Shown: positions 15,295 through 23,658 of the stretch, piece by piece | How the letters are laid out: every line of letters begins with the position of its first letter | How positions within the stretch are numbered: the stretch's first letter is position 1 | Origin: Oscillibacter hominis | GTDB lineage: Bacteria; Bacillota; Clostridia; Oscillospirales; Oscillospiraceae | Direction of reading: 5' to 3' | Assembly (NCBI RefSeq): GCF_014334055.1 | Contig: NZ_CP060490.1 | Span: 1,178,001 to 1,242,000 of the forward strand | Length of the DNA stretch: 64,000 nt | The notes under the pieces: model-generated | Seen by the model: the letters and a program-made list of their open reading frames with translations, nothing else | What the model was told of the DNA's origin: nothing | Database searches by the model: none | Translations under genes and position numbers: made by a program

Positions 15295-16383
15295 TTACTT
15301 GGCGCTGATGTATCCTTCCTTGCACAACAGCTCCGCTAACAGCACTGCACCGCCGGCAGCGCCCCGGAGGGTGTTGTGGCTGAGGCAGACGAACTTATAA
15401 TCGTACTGGGTATCGGGGCGCAGCCGGCCGATGGAAACCGCCATGCCGTGCTCCAGGTTCCGGTCCAGACGGGTCTGGGGCCGGTCGTTCTCTTCAAAGT
15501 AGTGCAGGAACTGCCTTGGCGCGGAGGGAAGCTCCAGCTCTTGTGCCCGGCCGCGGAAGGAGGCCCATTCGGCCTTGATCTCCTCCATGGAGGGAACCTG
15601 ATCCTGAAACTTCATGAAGCAGGCCGCCATGTGGCCGTCCAGACAGGCCACCCGGAAGCACTGGGCGGTGATGGAGGGGCCCTCGGCCTTGACAATCCGG
15701 TCGCCCTCAATGCGGCCCCACAGCTTCAGGGGCTCCTGCTCGGATTTCTCCTCCTCGCCGCCGATGTAGGGGATGACGTTATCCACCATCTCCGGCCAGC
15801 GTTCAAAGGTCTTGCCGGCGCCGGAGATGGCCTGATAGGTACAGACCAGCGCCCGGTCCAGACCGAACTTTTTCAGCGGGTGCAGCGCGGGCACATAGCT
15901 CTGAAGGGAGCAGTTGGACTTGACGGCGATGAAGCCCCGCTTGGTGCCCAGGCGTCTGCGCTGGGCGTCGATGATCCGGATGTGCTCGGGGTTCAGTTCA
16001 GGCACCACCATGGGCACATCGTCGGTCCAGCGGTGGGCGCTGTTGTTGGAGACAATGGGGCACTCCAGTTTGGCGTATTTTTCTTCCAGGGCGCGGATCT
16101 CTTCCTTTTTCATGTCCACTGCGCAGAAGCAGAAGTCCACCAGCCCGGCAATCTTCTCCGCATCCGCCTCGGCGTCCATGACCACAATTTTCTTTGCTTC
16201 CTCGGGCATGGGCTGTTCCAATGCCCAACGGCCATTCACCGCTTCTTCGTAGGATTTTCCGGCGCTGCGGGCACTGGCGGCGATCACGGTCAGTTGGAAC
16301 CAGGGGTGGTTTTCCATCAAAGTGATGAACCGCTGGCCCACCATTCCTGTGCCTCCGATGATGCCAACCTGATACTTTTTCAT
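15295..16383 (-). CDS. asd: Aspartate-semialdehyde dehydrogenase
   Basis: 362 residues, the longer archaeal/fungal-type enzyme. NADP loop GIIGGTGMVGQRF (8-20), catalytic cysteine in VKSNCSLQ (Cys158) and AISGAGKTFERWPEM. It reduces aspartyl phosphate to aspartate semialdehyde, the branch point to lysine/DAP, threonine and methionine. ATG preceded by AGGAGGAAGTACGC. Forms a DAP cluster with dapA. Confidence 0.95.
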   Translation of the reverse strand: MKKYQVGIIGGTGMVGQRFITLMENHPWFQLTVIAASARSAGKSYEEAVNGRWALEQPMPEEAKKIVVMDAEADAEKIAGLVDFCFCAVDMKKEEIRALEEKYAKLECPIVSNNSAHRWTDDVPMVVPELNPEHIRIIDAQRRRLGTKRGFIAVKSNCSLQSYVPALHPLKKFGLDRALVCTYQAISGAGKTFERWPEMVDNVIPYIGGEEEKSEQEPLKLWGRIEGDRIVKAEGPSITAQCFRVACLDGHMAACFMKFQDQVPSMEEIKAEWASFRGRAQELELPSAPRQFLHYFEENDRPQTRLDRNLEHGMAVSIGRLRPDTQYDYKFVCLSHNTLRGAAGGAVLLAELLCKEGYISAK

Positions 16384-16444
16384 GCGTACTTCCTCCTATG
16401 TAAAAATAATTCTGAATTCATGGAAAGATTCTTGTCGATTTTGC

Positions 16445-16474
16445 TTGAAATGGGGTTGTTTTTTGTACTATAAT
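16445..16474 (+). promoter_or_regulatory. Candidate promoter upstream of the SpoIID-like gene
   Basis: TTGAAA (16445-16450), 18 bp, TATAAT (16469-16474), on the plus strand, divergent from asd. It would give a leader of about 115 nt. No sigma-E-like element was recognised here. Confidence 0.6.
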
Positions 16475-16595
16475 GTACAGAGTATCAATGATATGTTTTT
16501 GTAGTGCGGACAAACGTTCGCCCACCAAACAACGGATTTGCCTAATGGTAGCACACTTCTTTCCGGGAGTCAACCAGAAAATCAATGGAGGCGCT

Positions 16596-18251
16596 ATGAA
16601 GAGATTTTGGACTGCGGCCGCGTTGGGCGCCCTGCTGGTGTGCCTTACCTGCGTCAGTGCGTTTGGGGCCGTCAACGACATACTGAAGGTGGGGCTTCGC
16701 TACGGCTCCGACGCCCTGTATTCCGCCAATTTGGAGAATTACACCGGCAACGGTTCGGGGTACTCCTTTGGGTATTTTGACGAGGGGCGCGGCTTCGTGC
16801 CGCTGGGGAGCACCTCCTATACCACCGTATCCATGACCCAGGACGGCAACATCTATGTGGCCTCTGACGGCACCTATTCCTCTACCGCGCCCTCCGGAGC
16901 CTTCTCTGTGATCGGGGGATATCATGTGCAGCTCCCGGGAAGCTACCCCTCCTATGAAAGCGCCCAGTCGGCCGCCGGCGCCTATGACGGGTTTGCCGCC
17001 TATGTGGGCGGGAGCTTCTATGCAAGGGTCGGGTCCTACTCCTCTTATGGGGAGGCCCAGTCGGCCGCCGCAAGCTATGGCGGAGATGTGGCCGAGCCAA
17101 GCAGCACGGGCGTGAGCGTCACCGTGACCGGAACCTCCAAGATTCTTTTCCAATTCGACTGCTATGGCGCAAGGAGCCTCGGCATCCGGCCGGAGGGCGC
17201 AGCGAATCCCATCACCTGGTTCAAGGGTTATCGCTATTACGGCGCCTTTGAATACCAGCGCGTCACAGGCGGCAGGATCAATGTGATCAACGTGGTCAGC
17301 CTGGATGACTATGTCAAGGGCGTGATCCCTTATGAGATGAGCGGGGATTGGCCCCTGGAGGCCCTGAAGGCCCAGGCGGTCTGCGCCAGGACCTACGGCG
17401 CCAGGACCACAAAGCACCTGGGTTCCTATGGGTTTGACCTTTGCAGCGGAACCGACTGCCAGGTCTACCGCGGTACGGCCAGCGCCACCTCCAACAGCAA
17501 CCGGGCGGTGGAGGAGACAGCGGGGCAGTGCCTCTACTACAACGGCAGCTACATCGACGCGGTCTACCACGCCTCGGACGGAGGCGCCACTGAGGATGCG
17601 GCCAACGTCTGGGGCGGGGACACAGCCTATCTGATCGGGAAACAGGACCCCTATGAGGGCACCATCTCCATCCCCAACTACCAGTATACCGTCACCTATA
17701 CCCCATCTCAGCTCACCTCCATTTTGCAGGCCAAAGGGTATTCCATCGGAACAATTGTCAATGTGTATGTCTCAGAACGCACCAATATGGGCAATGTATG
17801 TAAGGTGACTTTTGTAGACAGTTCCGGAAAGGATCTGACCGTCTCCCGGGAAACCTGCCGGACGGTGTTTTACAGCAGTACATACAATAAATCGGTACGC
17901 AGCATGCGCTTTGACATCGCCGGGGGCAGCGGGGGAGCGCCGGCCTCCGGGTGCTATGTGAACAACGCATCTACCCGCCTTTCCTCTCTCAGCGGAGCCT
18001 ATACCATCTCAGGGGACGGGACCGTGGGCCGCTACAGCGGCGAGAGCGCCTATGTCATCACCTCTTCGGGCACAAGCCGTCTTGCCTCCTCCGCATCCTC
18101 CGTCCCCTCCGGCGAGGGCTTTACCATCACAGGGACAGGGAACGGCCACAATGTGGGGATGAGCCAGTACGGTGCAAAGGCCATGGCGGAGCAGGGATAT
18201 CGCTGCGAGGATATCTTACAGTTCTATTATACGGGCGTTTCCATCTGGTGA
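16596..18251 (+). CDS. Secreted SpoIID/LytB-domain protein with SPOR-like repeats
   Basis: 551 residues: signal peptide (1-24, cleavage near ASAFG-like VSAFGA), two adjacent SPOR-like repeats (YHVQLPGSYPSYESAQSAA and FYARVGSYSSYGEAQSAA), then a SpoIID domain with INVVSLDDYVKGVIPYEMSGDWPLEALKAQA-type sequence, YHASDGGATEDAANVWGG and a terminal GTGNGHNVGMSQYGAKAMAEQG. SpoIID is the lytic transglycosylase of engulfment; LytB-type relatives modify vegetative amidases, so the exact role is open. The frame is open to 16473 but ATG 16596 follows GGAGGCGCT and opens the signal peptide. Confidence 0.85.
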   Translation: MKRFWTAAALGALLVCLTCVSAFGAVNDILKVGLRYGSDALYSANLENYTGNGSGYSFGYFDEGRGFVPLGSTSYTTVSMTQDGNIYVASDGTYSSTAPSGAFSVIGGYHVQLPGSYPSYESAQSAAGAYDGFAAYVGGSFYARVGSYSSYGEAQSAAASYGGDVAEPSSTGVSVTVTGTSKILFQFDCYGARSLGIRPEGAANPITWFKGYRYYGAFEYQRVTGGRINVINVVSLDDYVKGVIPYEMSGDWPLEALKAQAVCARTYGARTTKHLGSYGFDLCSGTDCQVYRGTASATSNSNRAVEETAGQCLYYNGSYIDAVYHASDGGATEDAANVWGGDTAYLIGKQDPYEGTISIPNYQYTVTYTPSQLTSILQAKGYSIGTIVNVYVSERTNMGNVCKVTFVDSSGKDLTVSRETCRTVFYSSTYNKSVRSMRFDIAGGSGGAPASGCYVNNASTRLSSLSGAYTISGDGTVGRYSGESAYVITSSGTSRLASSASSVPSGEGFTITGTGNGHNVGMSQYGAKAMAEQGYRCEDILQFYYTGVSIW

Positions 18252-18272
18252 CACCCGAGATTGGAAGAAAGC

Positions 18273-19298
18273 ATGAAAACTTCGGACTTTTATTTTGACC
18301 TTCCCAAGGAATTGATTGCGCAGACGCCTCTGGAAAAACGGGACGAGTCCCGCCTTCTGGTGCTCAACCGCGCAACCGGCGAGAAAGAGCACCGGCACTT
18401 CTTTGAGCTTCCCCAATTCCTTTCCCCCAACGACTGCCTGATTCTCAACGACTCCCGGGTCCTGCCCGCCCGTCTTTTGGGCCAGCGGCTGCCAGGCGGC
18501 GGCGCCTGCGAAATCCTGCTGCTGATCGACAGGGGGGAGCAGGTGTGGGAGTGTCTGGTGCGCCCTGGAAAAAAGCTCCGCCCCGGCCAGCGCGTCAGGT
18601 TCGGCAATGGAGAGCTGACGGCTGAGATCGTGGGTGAGGTGGAGGGCGGAAACCGCCTGGTGCGCTTTGCATACGAGGGAATCTTCCTGGAGGTGCTGGA
18701 GCGCCTGGGCAAGATGCCTCTGCCGCCCTACATCAAGGAGGAGCTTCAGGACCAGGAGCGATACCAAACCGTGTACTCCAAGGTTGTAGGTTCCGCCGCG
18801 GCGCCGACGGCAGGGCTCCACTTCACGCCGGAGCTCCTTGGCAGAATTTCGGAGATGGGCGTGGGCGTGGGATATGTGACGCTCCACGTGGGGCTGGGCA
18901 CCTTCCGCCCCGTGAAAGAGGATACCATCGAGGATCACGAGATGCACAGCGAGTACTGCGTCATCCCTCAGGAAACAGCCGACCTCATCAACAGGACCCA
19001 CGCCAGGGGCGGACGGGTGATCTGCGTGGGCACCACCTCCTGCCGGACACTGGAATCCTGGGCCGCTCCCGACGGCACCATGAAGGCCAGCGCGGGGTGG
19101 ACCAACATCTATATCTATCCCGGCTACCGGTTTAAGGTGATGGACGCACTGGTTACAAACTTCCACCTGCCTGAGTCCACGCTGATTATGCTGGTTTCCG
19201 CCTTTGCCGGGCGGGAGTATATTCTGAACGCCTATCAGGAGGCGGTGCGGGAGCGCTACCGCTTTTTCTCCTTTGGCGACGCCATGTTCATTCATTGA
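18273..19298 (+). CDS. queA: tRNA preQ1(34) S-adenosylmethionine ribosyltransferase-isomerase
   Basis: 341 residues beginning [20 protein letters not shown], with [42 protein letters not shown] core and [17 protein letters not shown]. It converts preQ1 in tRNA to epoxyqueuosine. tgt, the preceding enzyme of the queuosine pathway, lies 290 bp downstream. Confidence 0.96.
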   Translation: MKTSDFYFDLPKELIAQTPLEKRDESRLLVLNRATGEKEHRHFFELPQFLSPNDCLILNDSRVLPARLLGQRLPGGGACEILLLIDRGEQVWECLVRPGKKLRPGQRVRFGNGELTAEIVGEVEGGNRLVRFAYEGIFLEVLERLGKMPLPPYIKEELQDQERYQTVYSKVVGSAAAPTAGLHFTPELLGRISEMGVGVGYVTLHVGLGTFRPVKEDTIEDHEMHSEYCVIPQETADLINRTHARGGRVICVGTTSCRTLESWAAPDGTMKASAGWTNIYIYPGYRFKVMDALVTNFHLPESTLIMLVSAFAGREYILNAYQEAVRERYRFFSFGDAMFIH

Positions 19299-19323
19299 AC
19301 TACTGACCAGAGAGTACGAGTCT

Positions 19324-19578
19324 ATGAAATTGACTGACCTGCCCAATATTGGCCCTGTGCTGGCAGGGCATCTGAACAGCGTGGGCATTGACAGCCCGGA
19401 ATCGCTGCGGCGGTGCGGCGCCGTGGAGGCGTTTATCAGGATCCGCGCCCAGGCGGACGCAGGGGCGTGCCTGCACGAGCTCTCGGCCCTGGAGGCCGCA
19501 GTGGAGGGGATTTCCAAGAAAGAGCTGTCGGCTGAGAAAAAGGCGGAGCTGAAGGCCTTTTATAAAAGTTTAGCGTAG
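19324..19578 (+). CDS. TfoX C-terminal-domain-like small protein
   Basis: 84 residues: KLTDLPNIGPVLAGHLNSVGIDSPESLRRCGAVEAFIRI is a helix-hairpin-helix-type segment typical of the TfoX C-terminal domain, which also occurs as a stand-alone protein in Bacillota. Its role is unknown; the full TfoX/Sxy competence regulator has an additional N-terminal domain that is absent. It sits between queA and tgt and ends 10 nt before the tgt start. Confidence 0.8.
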   Translation: MKLTDLPNIGPVLAGHLNSVGIDSPESLRRCGAVEAFIRIRAQADAGACLHELSALEAAVEGISKKELSAEKKAELKAFYKSLA

Positions 19579-19588
19579 GAGTTTGACT

Positions 19589-20722
19589 ATGTTCACATTG
19601 ATCACAACCCATGGCCGCGCCCGGCGCGGTACCTTTTCCTGCGCCCATGGCGGTACGGTGCAAACCCCTGTCTTTATGAACGTGGGAACCCAGGCGGCCA
19701 TCAAGGGCGGCCTCTCAGCCCACGATTTAAAGGGGATCGGGTGCCAGATTGAGCTCTCCAACACCTATCATCTCCACCTCCGTCCCGGGGATGACGTGGT
19801 GCGGGCCATGGGAGGCCTTCACAAGTTTATGGACTGGGATGGCCCCATCCTCACCGACTCCGGCGGGTTCCAGGTGTTTTCCCTGTCCTCTTTGCGCAAA
19901 ATCAGGGAGGAGGGGGTTTATTTTGCCTCCCACCTGGATGGGCGGAAGATTTTTATGGGGCCGGAGGAATCCATGCGGATCCAGTCCAACTTAGGCTCGG
20001 ACATCGCCATGGCCTTTGACGAATGCGTGGAGAATCCCGCCACCCATGATTACGCCAAGCAGTCCTGTGAACGGACACTGCGCTGGCTGGAGCGGTGCAA
20101 GGCGGAGCATGACCGGCTGGTCGCCCTGCCCGATGCGGTGAACCCCGGCCAGCTGCTCTTTGGCATCAACCAGGGCGCCACTTTCGCGGACCTCCGGGTA
20201 TGGCACATGAAGGAGATCGCCAAGATAGACTGTGACGGCTACGCCATCGGCGGACTTGCCGTGGGGGAGCCCACGGAGGTGATGTACGAGATCATTGACG
20301 CGGTGGAGCCCCATATGCCTCAAGAAAAGCCACGCTATCTCATGGGCGTTGGGACCCCCTCCAACATCATTGAGGGGGTGGCAAGAGGGGTGGACTTTTT
20401 TGACTGCGTCATGCCGGCCCGCAACGCCCGCCATGGCAAGCTGTTCACCTGGAGCGGGACACTGAACCTGAAGAATGAAAAATACAAAACCGATCCGCTC
20501 CCCATCGACCCGGAATGTGACTGCCCAGTCTGCCGCAGCTTTTCCCGGTCCTATCTCAGGCACCTCTTTAAAGCGGAGGAGGTGCTGGCGTTGCGGCTGG
20601 CAGTGATGCACAACCTGTATTTTTATAACAAATTGATGGAAAAAATCCGGAATGCATTGGACGAGGGTACCTTCGAATCATTCCGTGCCAGGTACAGCGG
20701 GAGGCTGGAGGAGCGGATTTGA
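19589..20722 (+). CDS. tgt: tRNA-guanine(34) transglycosylase
   Basis: 377-residue TIM barrel. TDSGGFQVFSL carries the general acid/base Asp, VMPARNARHG lies near the nucleophile region, and CDCPVC with a downstream His (SYLRHLFKAEE) is the zinc site. It exchanges guanine-34 for preQ1 in Asp, Asn, His and Tyr tRNAs. ATG 19589 follows AGGAG at 19577-19581; an in-frame TTG at 19583 is too close to it. Confidence 0.96.
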   Translation: MFTLITTHGRARRGTFSCAHGGTVQTPVFMNVGTQAAIKGGLSAHDLKGIGCQIELSNTYHLHLRPGDDVVRAMGGLHKFMDWDGPILTDSGGFQVFSLSSLRKIREEGVYFASHLDGRKIFMGPEESMRIQSNLGSDIAMAFDECVENPATHDYAKQSCERTLRWLERCKAEHDRLVALPDAVNPGQLLFGINQGATFADLRVWHMKEIAKIDCDGYAIGGLAVGEPTEVMYEIIDAVEPHMPQEKPRYLMGVGTPSNIIEGVARGVDFFDCVMPARNARHGKLFTWSGTLNLKNEKYKTDPLPIDPECDCPVCRSFSRSYLRHLFKAEEVLALRLAVMHNLYFYNKLMEKIRNALDEGTFESFRARYSGRLEERI

Positions 20723-20730
20723 CAAAAGGC

Positions 20731-20759
20731 TTGCAAATCCTTCCGCGCTTGGATATAAT
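20731..20759 (+). promoter_or_regulatory. Promoter of yajC
   Basis: TTGCAA (20731-20736), 17 bp, TATAAT (20754-20759). A consensus TTGACA lies just upstream at 20719-20724 but is too far from this -10 to be its partner. Confidence 0.8.
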
Positions 20760-20792
20760 AGACATACTGATTTTGAAAAAGGAGCCTTTCGA

Positions 20793-21182
20793 ATGAATTC
20801 ACAAACTTCTTCCATTCTGATGCTGGTAGTTCTGATCGCAGTCTTTTACTTTATGCTGATCCGCCCTGAGAATAAGCGGAAAAAGGCTGCGGAGCAGATG
20901 CGCAACAGCCTGAAAAAGGGCGATACGATCACGACCATCGGCGGAATCGTGGGCAAGATCGTATTGGTCACCGAGAACACCATCGTCATTGAAACCAGCG
21001 AGGACCGCGTCCGCCTTGAACTCACCAAGTGGGCGGTTTCCACCACCGGCGTCCAGGCCTCCACCGAGCCGGTCAAGGGCAAGAAGAAAAAGGATGAGGA
21101 TGATATCCCCGAAGAAGAGGAGAGCATTGTGGAAGCTCCCGTGGATGAAATCCCCGCTCCAGAAGAGGAAAAACAGGACTGA
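20793..21182 (+). CDS. yajC: Preprotein translocase subunit YajC
   Basis: 129 residues: one N-terminal membrane helix, YFMLIRPENKRKKA, then the KKGDTITTIGGIVGKIV motif of YajC, and a longer than usual acidic, Lys-then-Glu/Pro-rich tail. It is an accessory membrane subunit of the SecDF-YajC complex; secDF is not seen here. tgt-yajC adjacency is widely conserved. Confidence 0.95.
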   Translation: MNSQTSSILMLVVLIAVFYFMLIRPENKRKKAAEQMRNSLKKGDTITTIGGIVGKIVLVTENTIVIETSEDRVRLELTKWAVSTTGVQASTEPVKGKKKKDEDDIPEEEESIVEAPVDEIPAPEEEKQD

Positions 21183-21196
21183 TTCTTCTAAAAACG

Positions 21197-21247
21197 CCTC
21201 CCCTGGAATATGCTTGTTTACAAAGAGCGTATTCCAGGGGAGGTTTT
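21197..21247 (+). terminator. Hairpin after yajC that also contains the ribosome site of the next gene
   Basis: 17-bp stem CCTCCCCTGGAATATGC (21197-21213) with GCGTATTCCAGGGGAGG (21227-21243), 13-nt loop, followed by only four T. The 3' arm includes the GGGGAGG ribosome site for the gene starting at 21253, so folding would hide it. Confidence 0.7.
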
Positions 21248-21252
21248 ATGCT

Positions 21253-21633
21253 ATGTCTAAGGGGAAAACAGCCATCACAGTGGGGAAGGGAATCGGCATA
21301 TCACTGGCGCTGTACCTGCTGCTCCAGTTTTTATGGGCGCTGCTTCTGGTCAAATCCGTTGTCCCGGAGGAGCGTGCTGGACTGCTGGTGACGGTGAGCT
21401 GCGGAATTGCCGCGTTTCTTGGCGCGCGCTTTGCCGCCAAAAAGGGCGCGGGATTTCCGTCGGCGCTGGGAAGCACAGTCGGCTTTTTGGCTCTGGTGCT
21501 CCTTGCCGGCTACCTGATCTTTGACGGTATGGCGCAGCAGGGCTGGCTCCTCCTGGCCGTGGGGCTGGTGTGCGGCTGCGCCGCCGGGATGAGCAAGGTG
21601 GGGAAGAAGAAGCGGAAAAAGAGGAAGCATTGA
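21253..21633 (+). CDS. TIGR04086-family (YrzE-like) membrane protein
   Basis: 126 residues with four hydrophobic segments (about 14-35, 41-58, 70-88, 95-112) and a strongly basic C-terminus (KKKRKKRKH). Length, topology and place after yajC fit the TIGR04086/YrzE family of unknown function. The ATG at 21253 has GGGGAGG nine bases upstream, inside a hairpin. The frame is open back into yajC. Confidence 0.75.
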   Translation: MSKGKTAITVGKGIGISLALYLLLQFLWALLLVKSVVPEERAGLLVTVSCGIAAFLGARFAAKKGAGFPSALGSTVGFLALVLLAGYLIFDGMAQQGWLLLAVGLVCGCAAGMSKVGKKKRKKRKH

Positions 21634-21700
21634 GCTCAGGTGGGGAAGGCGCTGTAATTATTCACAAAAATCCCCGGAACAACAGAAAAGTCATTGACAA

Positions 21701-21747
21701 CCGCAGCGGAGGTGTTCTCGCATGATCGCGAGGCACCTCTGCTGCGG
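21701..21747 (+). other. Long GC-rich hairpin in the yrzE-spoIIM intergenic region
   Basis: CCGCAGCGGAGGTG (21701-21714) pairs with CACCTCTGCTGCGG (21734-21747), and inside it CTCGC (21717-21721) pairs with GCGAG (21728-21732). The 3' arm could instead pair with CCGCAGAGG at about 21801-21809, so two exclusive folds are possible. No T tract follows. The rest of 21634-22016 is AT-rich from 21840, repeats TTTACATAAT twice, and otherwise holds only the candidate promoter at 21912. Confidence 0.6.
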
Positions 21748-21772
21748 CTTCGCCAACATCTGGTGGACATAA
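21722..21772 (+). CDS. Possible 16-residue peptide ORF within the hairpin region
   Basis: ATG at 21722 is preceded by GGAGGTG (21708-21714) with a 7-nt gap, ideal for translation, and reads MIARHLCCGFANIWWT before TAA. The ribosome site lies in the 5' arm of the hairpin, so translation and folding would compete. It could be a leader peptide, a short secreted or membrane peptide, or chance. No family is recognised. Confidence 0.3.
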   Translation: MIARHLCCGFANIWWT

Positions 21773-21911
21773 TCGGGAGCCCACCCCACATCTTGACCTT
21801 CCGCAGAGGAGAAAAACAGCTGCTGCAATGCTCGTTTCATCGGTTTACATAATTCAATTTACATAATATTTTGTGATAATTTACAAAAAACGAAAATTTC
21901 CAGAATAAGCC

Positions 21912-21940
21912 TTGCGAATCGGCCAAAATTGCAATATATT
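21912..21940 (+). promoter_or_regulatory. Candidate promoter for the spoIIM-like gene
   Basis: TTGCGA (21912-21917), 17 bp, TATATT (21935-21940). An overlapping alternative is TTGCAA (21929-21934), 16 bp, CATAAT (21951-21956). Confidence 0.5.
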
Positions 21941-22016
21941 TAGAAAGAACCATAATTACGTCAACCGAGCTTCTATTTGTCCCATCCGCCGCATAGTCTG
22001 TTGCGAGGTGAGGCGG

Positions 22017-22637
22017 ATGAATCGAATGAACAAACCGTTGGGCAGGCGGACAGAGGAACGGCAGACTGTTCACCTTGTGCTGCTGTCACTCTGTTTTGCA
22101 CTCGGCGTAATTTTAGGACAGGTCTTCAGCGCCAAGGCATCCAACGACCAGGAGCTGACACGCTATCTCAGTGAGTTTTTTCAAATCAGTGAATCGCTGG
22201 AGACGGGGATGTTCCTTCCGGCACTGCTGATTTATTTCCGCTATCCGCTGATGGCTTTTTTGCTGGGCTTTGCGTCCATTGGGGCGCTGCTGCTGCCGCT
22301 GGTGTCGGCAGCATTTGGCTTCTTTCTCTCCTTTTCCGCCTGCTGTTTTGCCGGGGCCTATGGAAAAGAGGGGATTTTGCTGGCTGTGGCCGTGCTGGGG
22401 CTGCGCTGTCTCATCACGCTGCCCTGTTATTTTTGGCTGGCGGTGCCGTCCTTTCGAAACTCCATCTCCCTGGCGCTCCTTTCCTTTGGAAAAGGGAGGC
22501 GGTCGGCGCCAGTGGTCTATGATGCAGCCTGGTTTTTGCGCTTTGCCGCATGTGTGGCGGTGCTGTTGGTCGGTGTTTTGTGTGAGGTCTATCTTTCGCC
22601 GCTCTTGGTGCGGCTTGCCTGCGCGCGGATTCTATAG
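22017..22637 (+). CDS. SpoIIM-like multi-pass membrane protein
   Basis: 206 residues with about five hydrophobic segments (near 20-36, 58-80, 83-115, 118-140, 170-195) and little soluble sequence. Size, topology and place directly before xerD suggest stage II sporulation protein M, which in B. subtilis lies near xerD and anchors the SpoIID-SpoIIP engulfment machine. Primary-sequence similarity is weak to the eye, so this is context-led. ATG 22017 follows GAGGTGAGG; ATG 22026 is an alternative. Confidence 0.6.
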   Translation: MNRMNKPLGRRTEERQTVHLVLLSLCFALGVILGQVFSAKASNDQELTRYLSEFFQISESLETGMFLPALLIYFRYPLMAFLLGFASIGALLLPLVSAAFGFFLSFSACCFAGAYGKEGILLAVAVLGLRCLITLPCYFWLAVPSFRNSISLALLSFGKGRRSAPVVYDAAWFLRFAACVAVLLVGVLCEVYLSPLLVRLACARIL

Positions 22638-22657
22638 AGAGAAGAGGGGGAGATTTT

Positions 22658-23545
22658 TTGGCAGCGGATTATATCGCCGGATATCGCGACTATCTGACGG
22701 ATGTCAAGCACTCCTCCGCCAATACGGTCAGTTCTTATCTGAGGGACATCACCCAGTTCCATACCTATCTGGAGGACAATGGGCAGAGCGATTTCAAAAA
22801 GGTAAAGCCGGAGACCATCAAGACCTATATGACCTGGATGCTGGGCAAGGGGAAGTCCGCCACCTCCGTCACCCGGTCGGTGGCGTCTTTGAAGTCCTTT
22901 TACGGCTACATGGTCAGCTATGGCTTTATGAAGTCCTCTCCCGCAAAGGGGGTGGCTGCGGCCAAGGTGGAGCGCAAATACCCCCAGATCCTCACCAGCA
23001 AAGAGGTGGAGCTCTTTTTGGAGCAGCCCCAATGTGTGGATGCCAAGGGGTACCGGGACCATGCCATGCTGGAACTGCTGTACGCAACCGGCATCCGGGT
23101 CAGCGAGCTGATCTCCCTGAACTTAGAGGATCTCAACCTGGCCGCCGGGTTGGTTCACTGTGAAAGCAAGGGAAAAGAGCGGATCATCCCGCTATACCAC
23201 ACTGCGGTAAAAGCTTTGCAGGACTATGTCAAGGACATCCGCCCCCAGATCATCTCCGACGCCGATGAGCGTGCCCTCTTTGTCAACATGAACGGTGATC
23301 GCATGAGCAGGCAGGGGTTCTGGAAGATCATCAAGTACTATCAGGAGAAGGCCGGCATTGAGAAGGACATTACCCCCCATACGTTGCGCCACTCCTTTGC
23401 GGCCCATCTGCTGGAAAACGGAGCGGACCTCCGGTCCATCCAGGAGATGCTGGGTCACGCGGACATCTCCTCCACCCAGATTTACACCCATGTGGTGAAA
23501 AAGCAGCTGAAGGACGTATACAATAAGGCCCATCCCCGGGCATAA
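22658..23545 (+). CDS. xerD: Site-specific tyrosine recombinase XerD
   Basis: 295 residues with an N-terminal SAM-like core-binding domain (1-100) and a catalytic domain with all expected residues: Arg147 (ATGIRVSEL), Lys171, His241 and Arg244 (HTLRHSFAAH), His267 (LGHADISST) and Tyr276 (YTHV). It resolves chromosome dimers at dif with XerC. TTG start after GAAGAGGGGG. A second recombinase of this family lies at 46438. No att sites or phage genes are nearby, so this is the housekeeping enzyme. Confidence 0.92.
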   Translation: MAADYIAGYRDYLTDVKHSSANTVSSYLRDITQFHTYLEDNGQSDFKKVKPETIKTYMTWMLGKGKSATSVTRSVASLKSFYGYMVSYGFMKSSPAKGVAAAKVERKYPQILTSKEVELFLEQPQCVDAKGYRDHAMLELLYATGIRVSELISLNLEDLNLAAGLVHCESKGKERIIPLYHTAVKALQDYVKDIRPQIISDADERALFVNMNGDRMSRQGFWKIIKYYQEKAGIEKDITPHTLRHSFAAHLLENGADLRSIQEMLGHADISSTQIYTHVVKKQLKDVYNKAHPRA

Positions 23546-23548
23546 ACC

Positions 23549-23585
23549 AACCGGCGCGGCAGATCTGCCGCGCCGGTTTCTTTTG
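23549..23585 (+). terminator. Terminator after xerD
   Basis: 15-bp perfect self-complementary stem AACCGGCGCGGCAGA / TCTGCCGCGCCGGTT followed by TTCTTTT. Confidence 0.85.
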
Positions 23586-23658
23586 CAAAAATATTTTTAA
23601 GCCCGCAATCAAACCGGGCCTTTGCAGACTCTAAGAGGTAAAGGGAAGGAGGGGGCGG

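Noticed and set aside
21701..21820. 6S RNA or SRP RNA in the spoIIM upstream region
   Set aside because: The hairpin encloses only about 20 nt beyond its stem, with no open central bubble as in 6S RNA, and the SRP core GGAAGGAAGCAGC-type loop is absent.
22658..23545. Integrase of a mobile element
   Set aside because: The recombinase fits housekeeping XerD, with no att repeats, excisionase or phage genes nearby; the same applies to 46438-47454.
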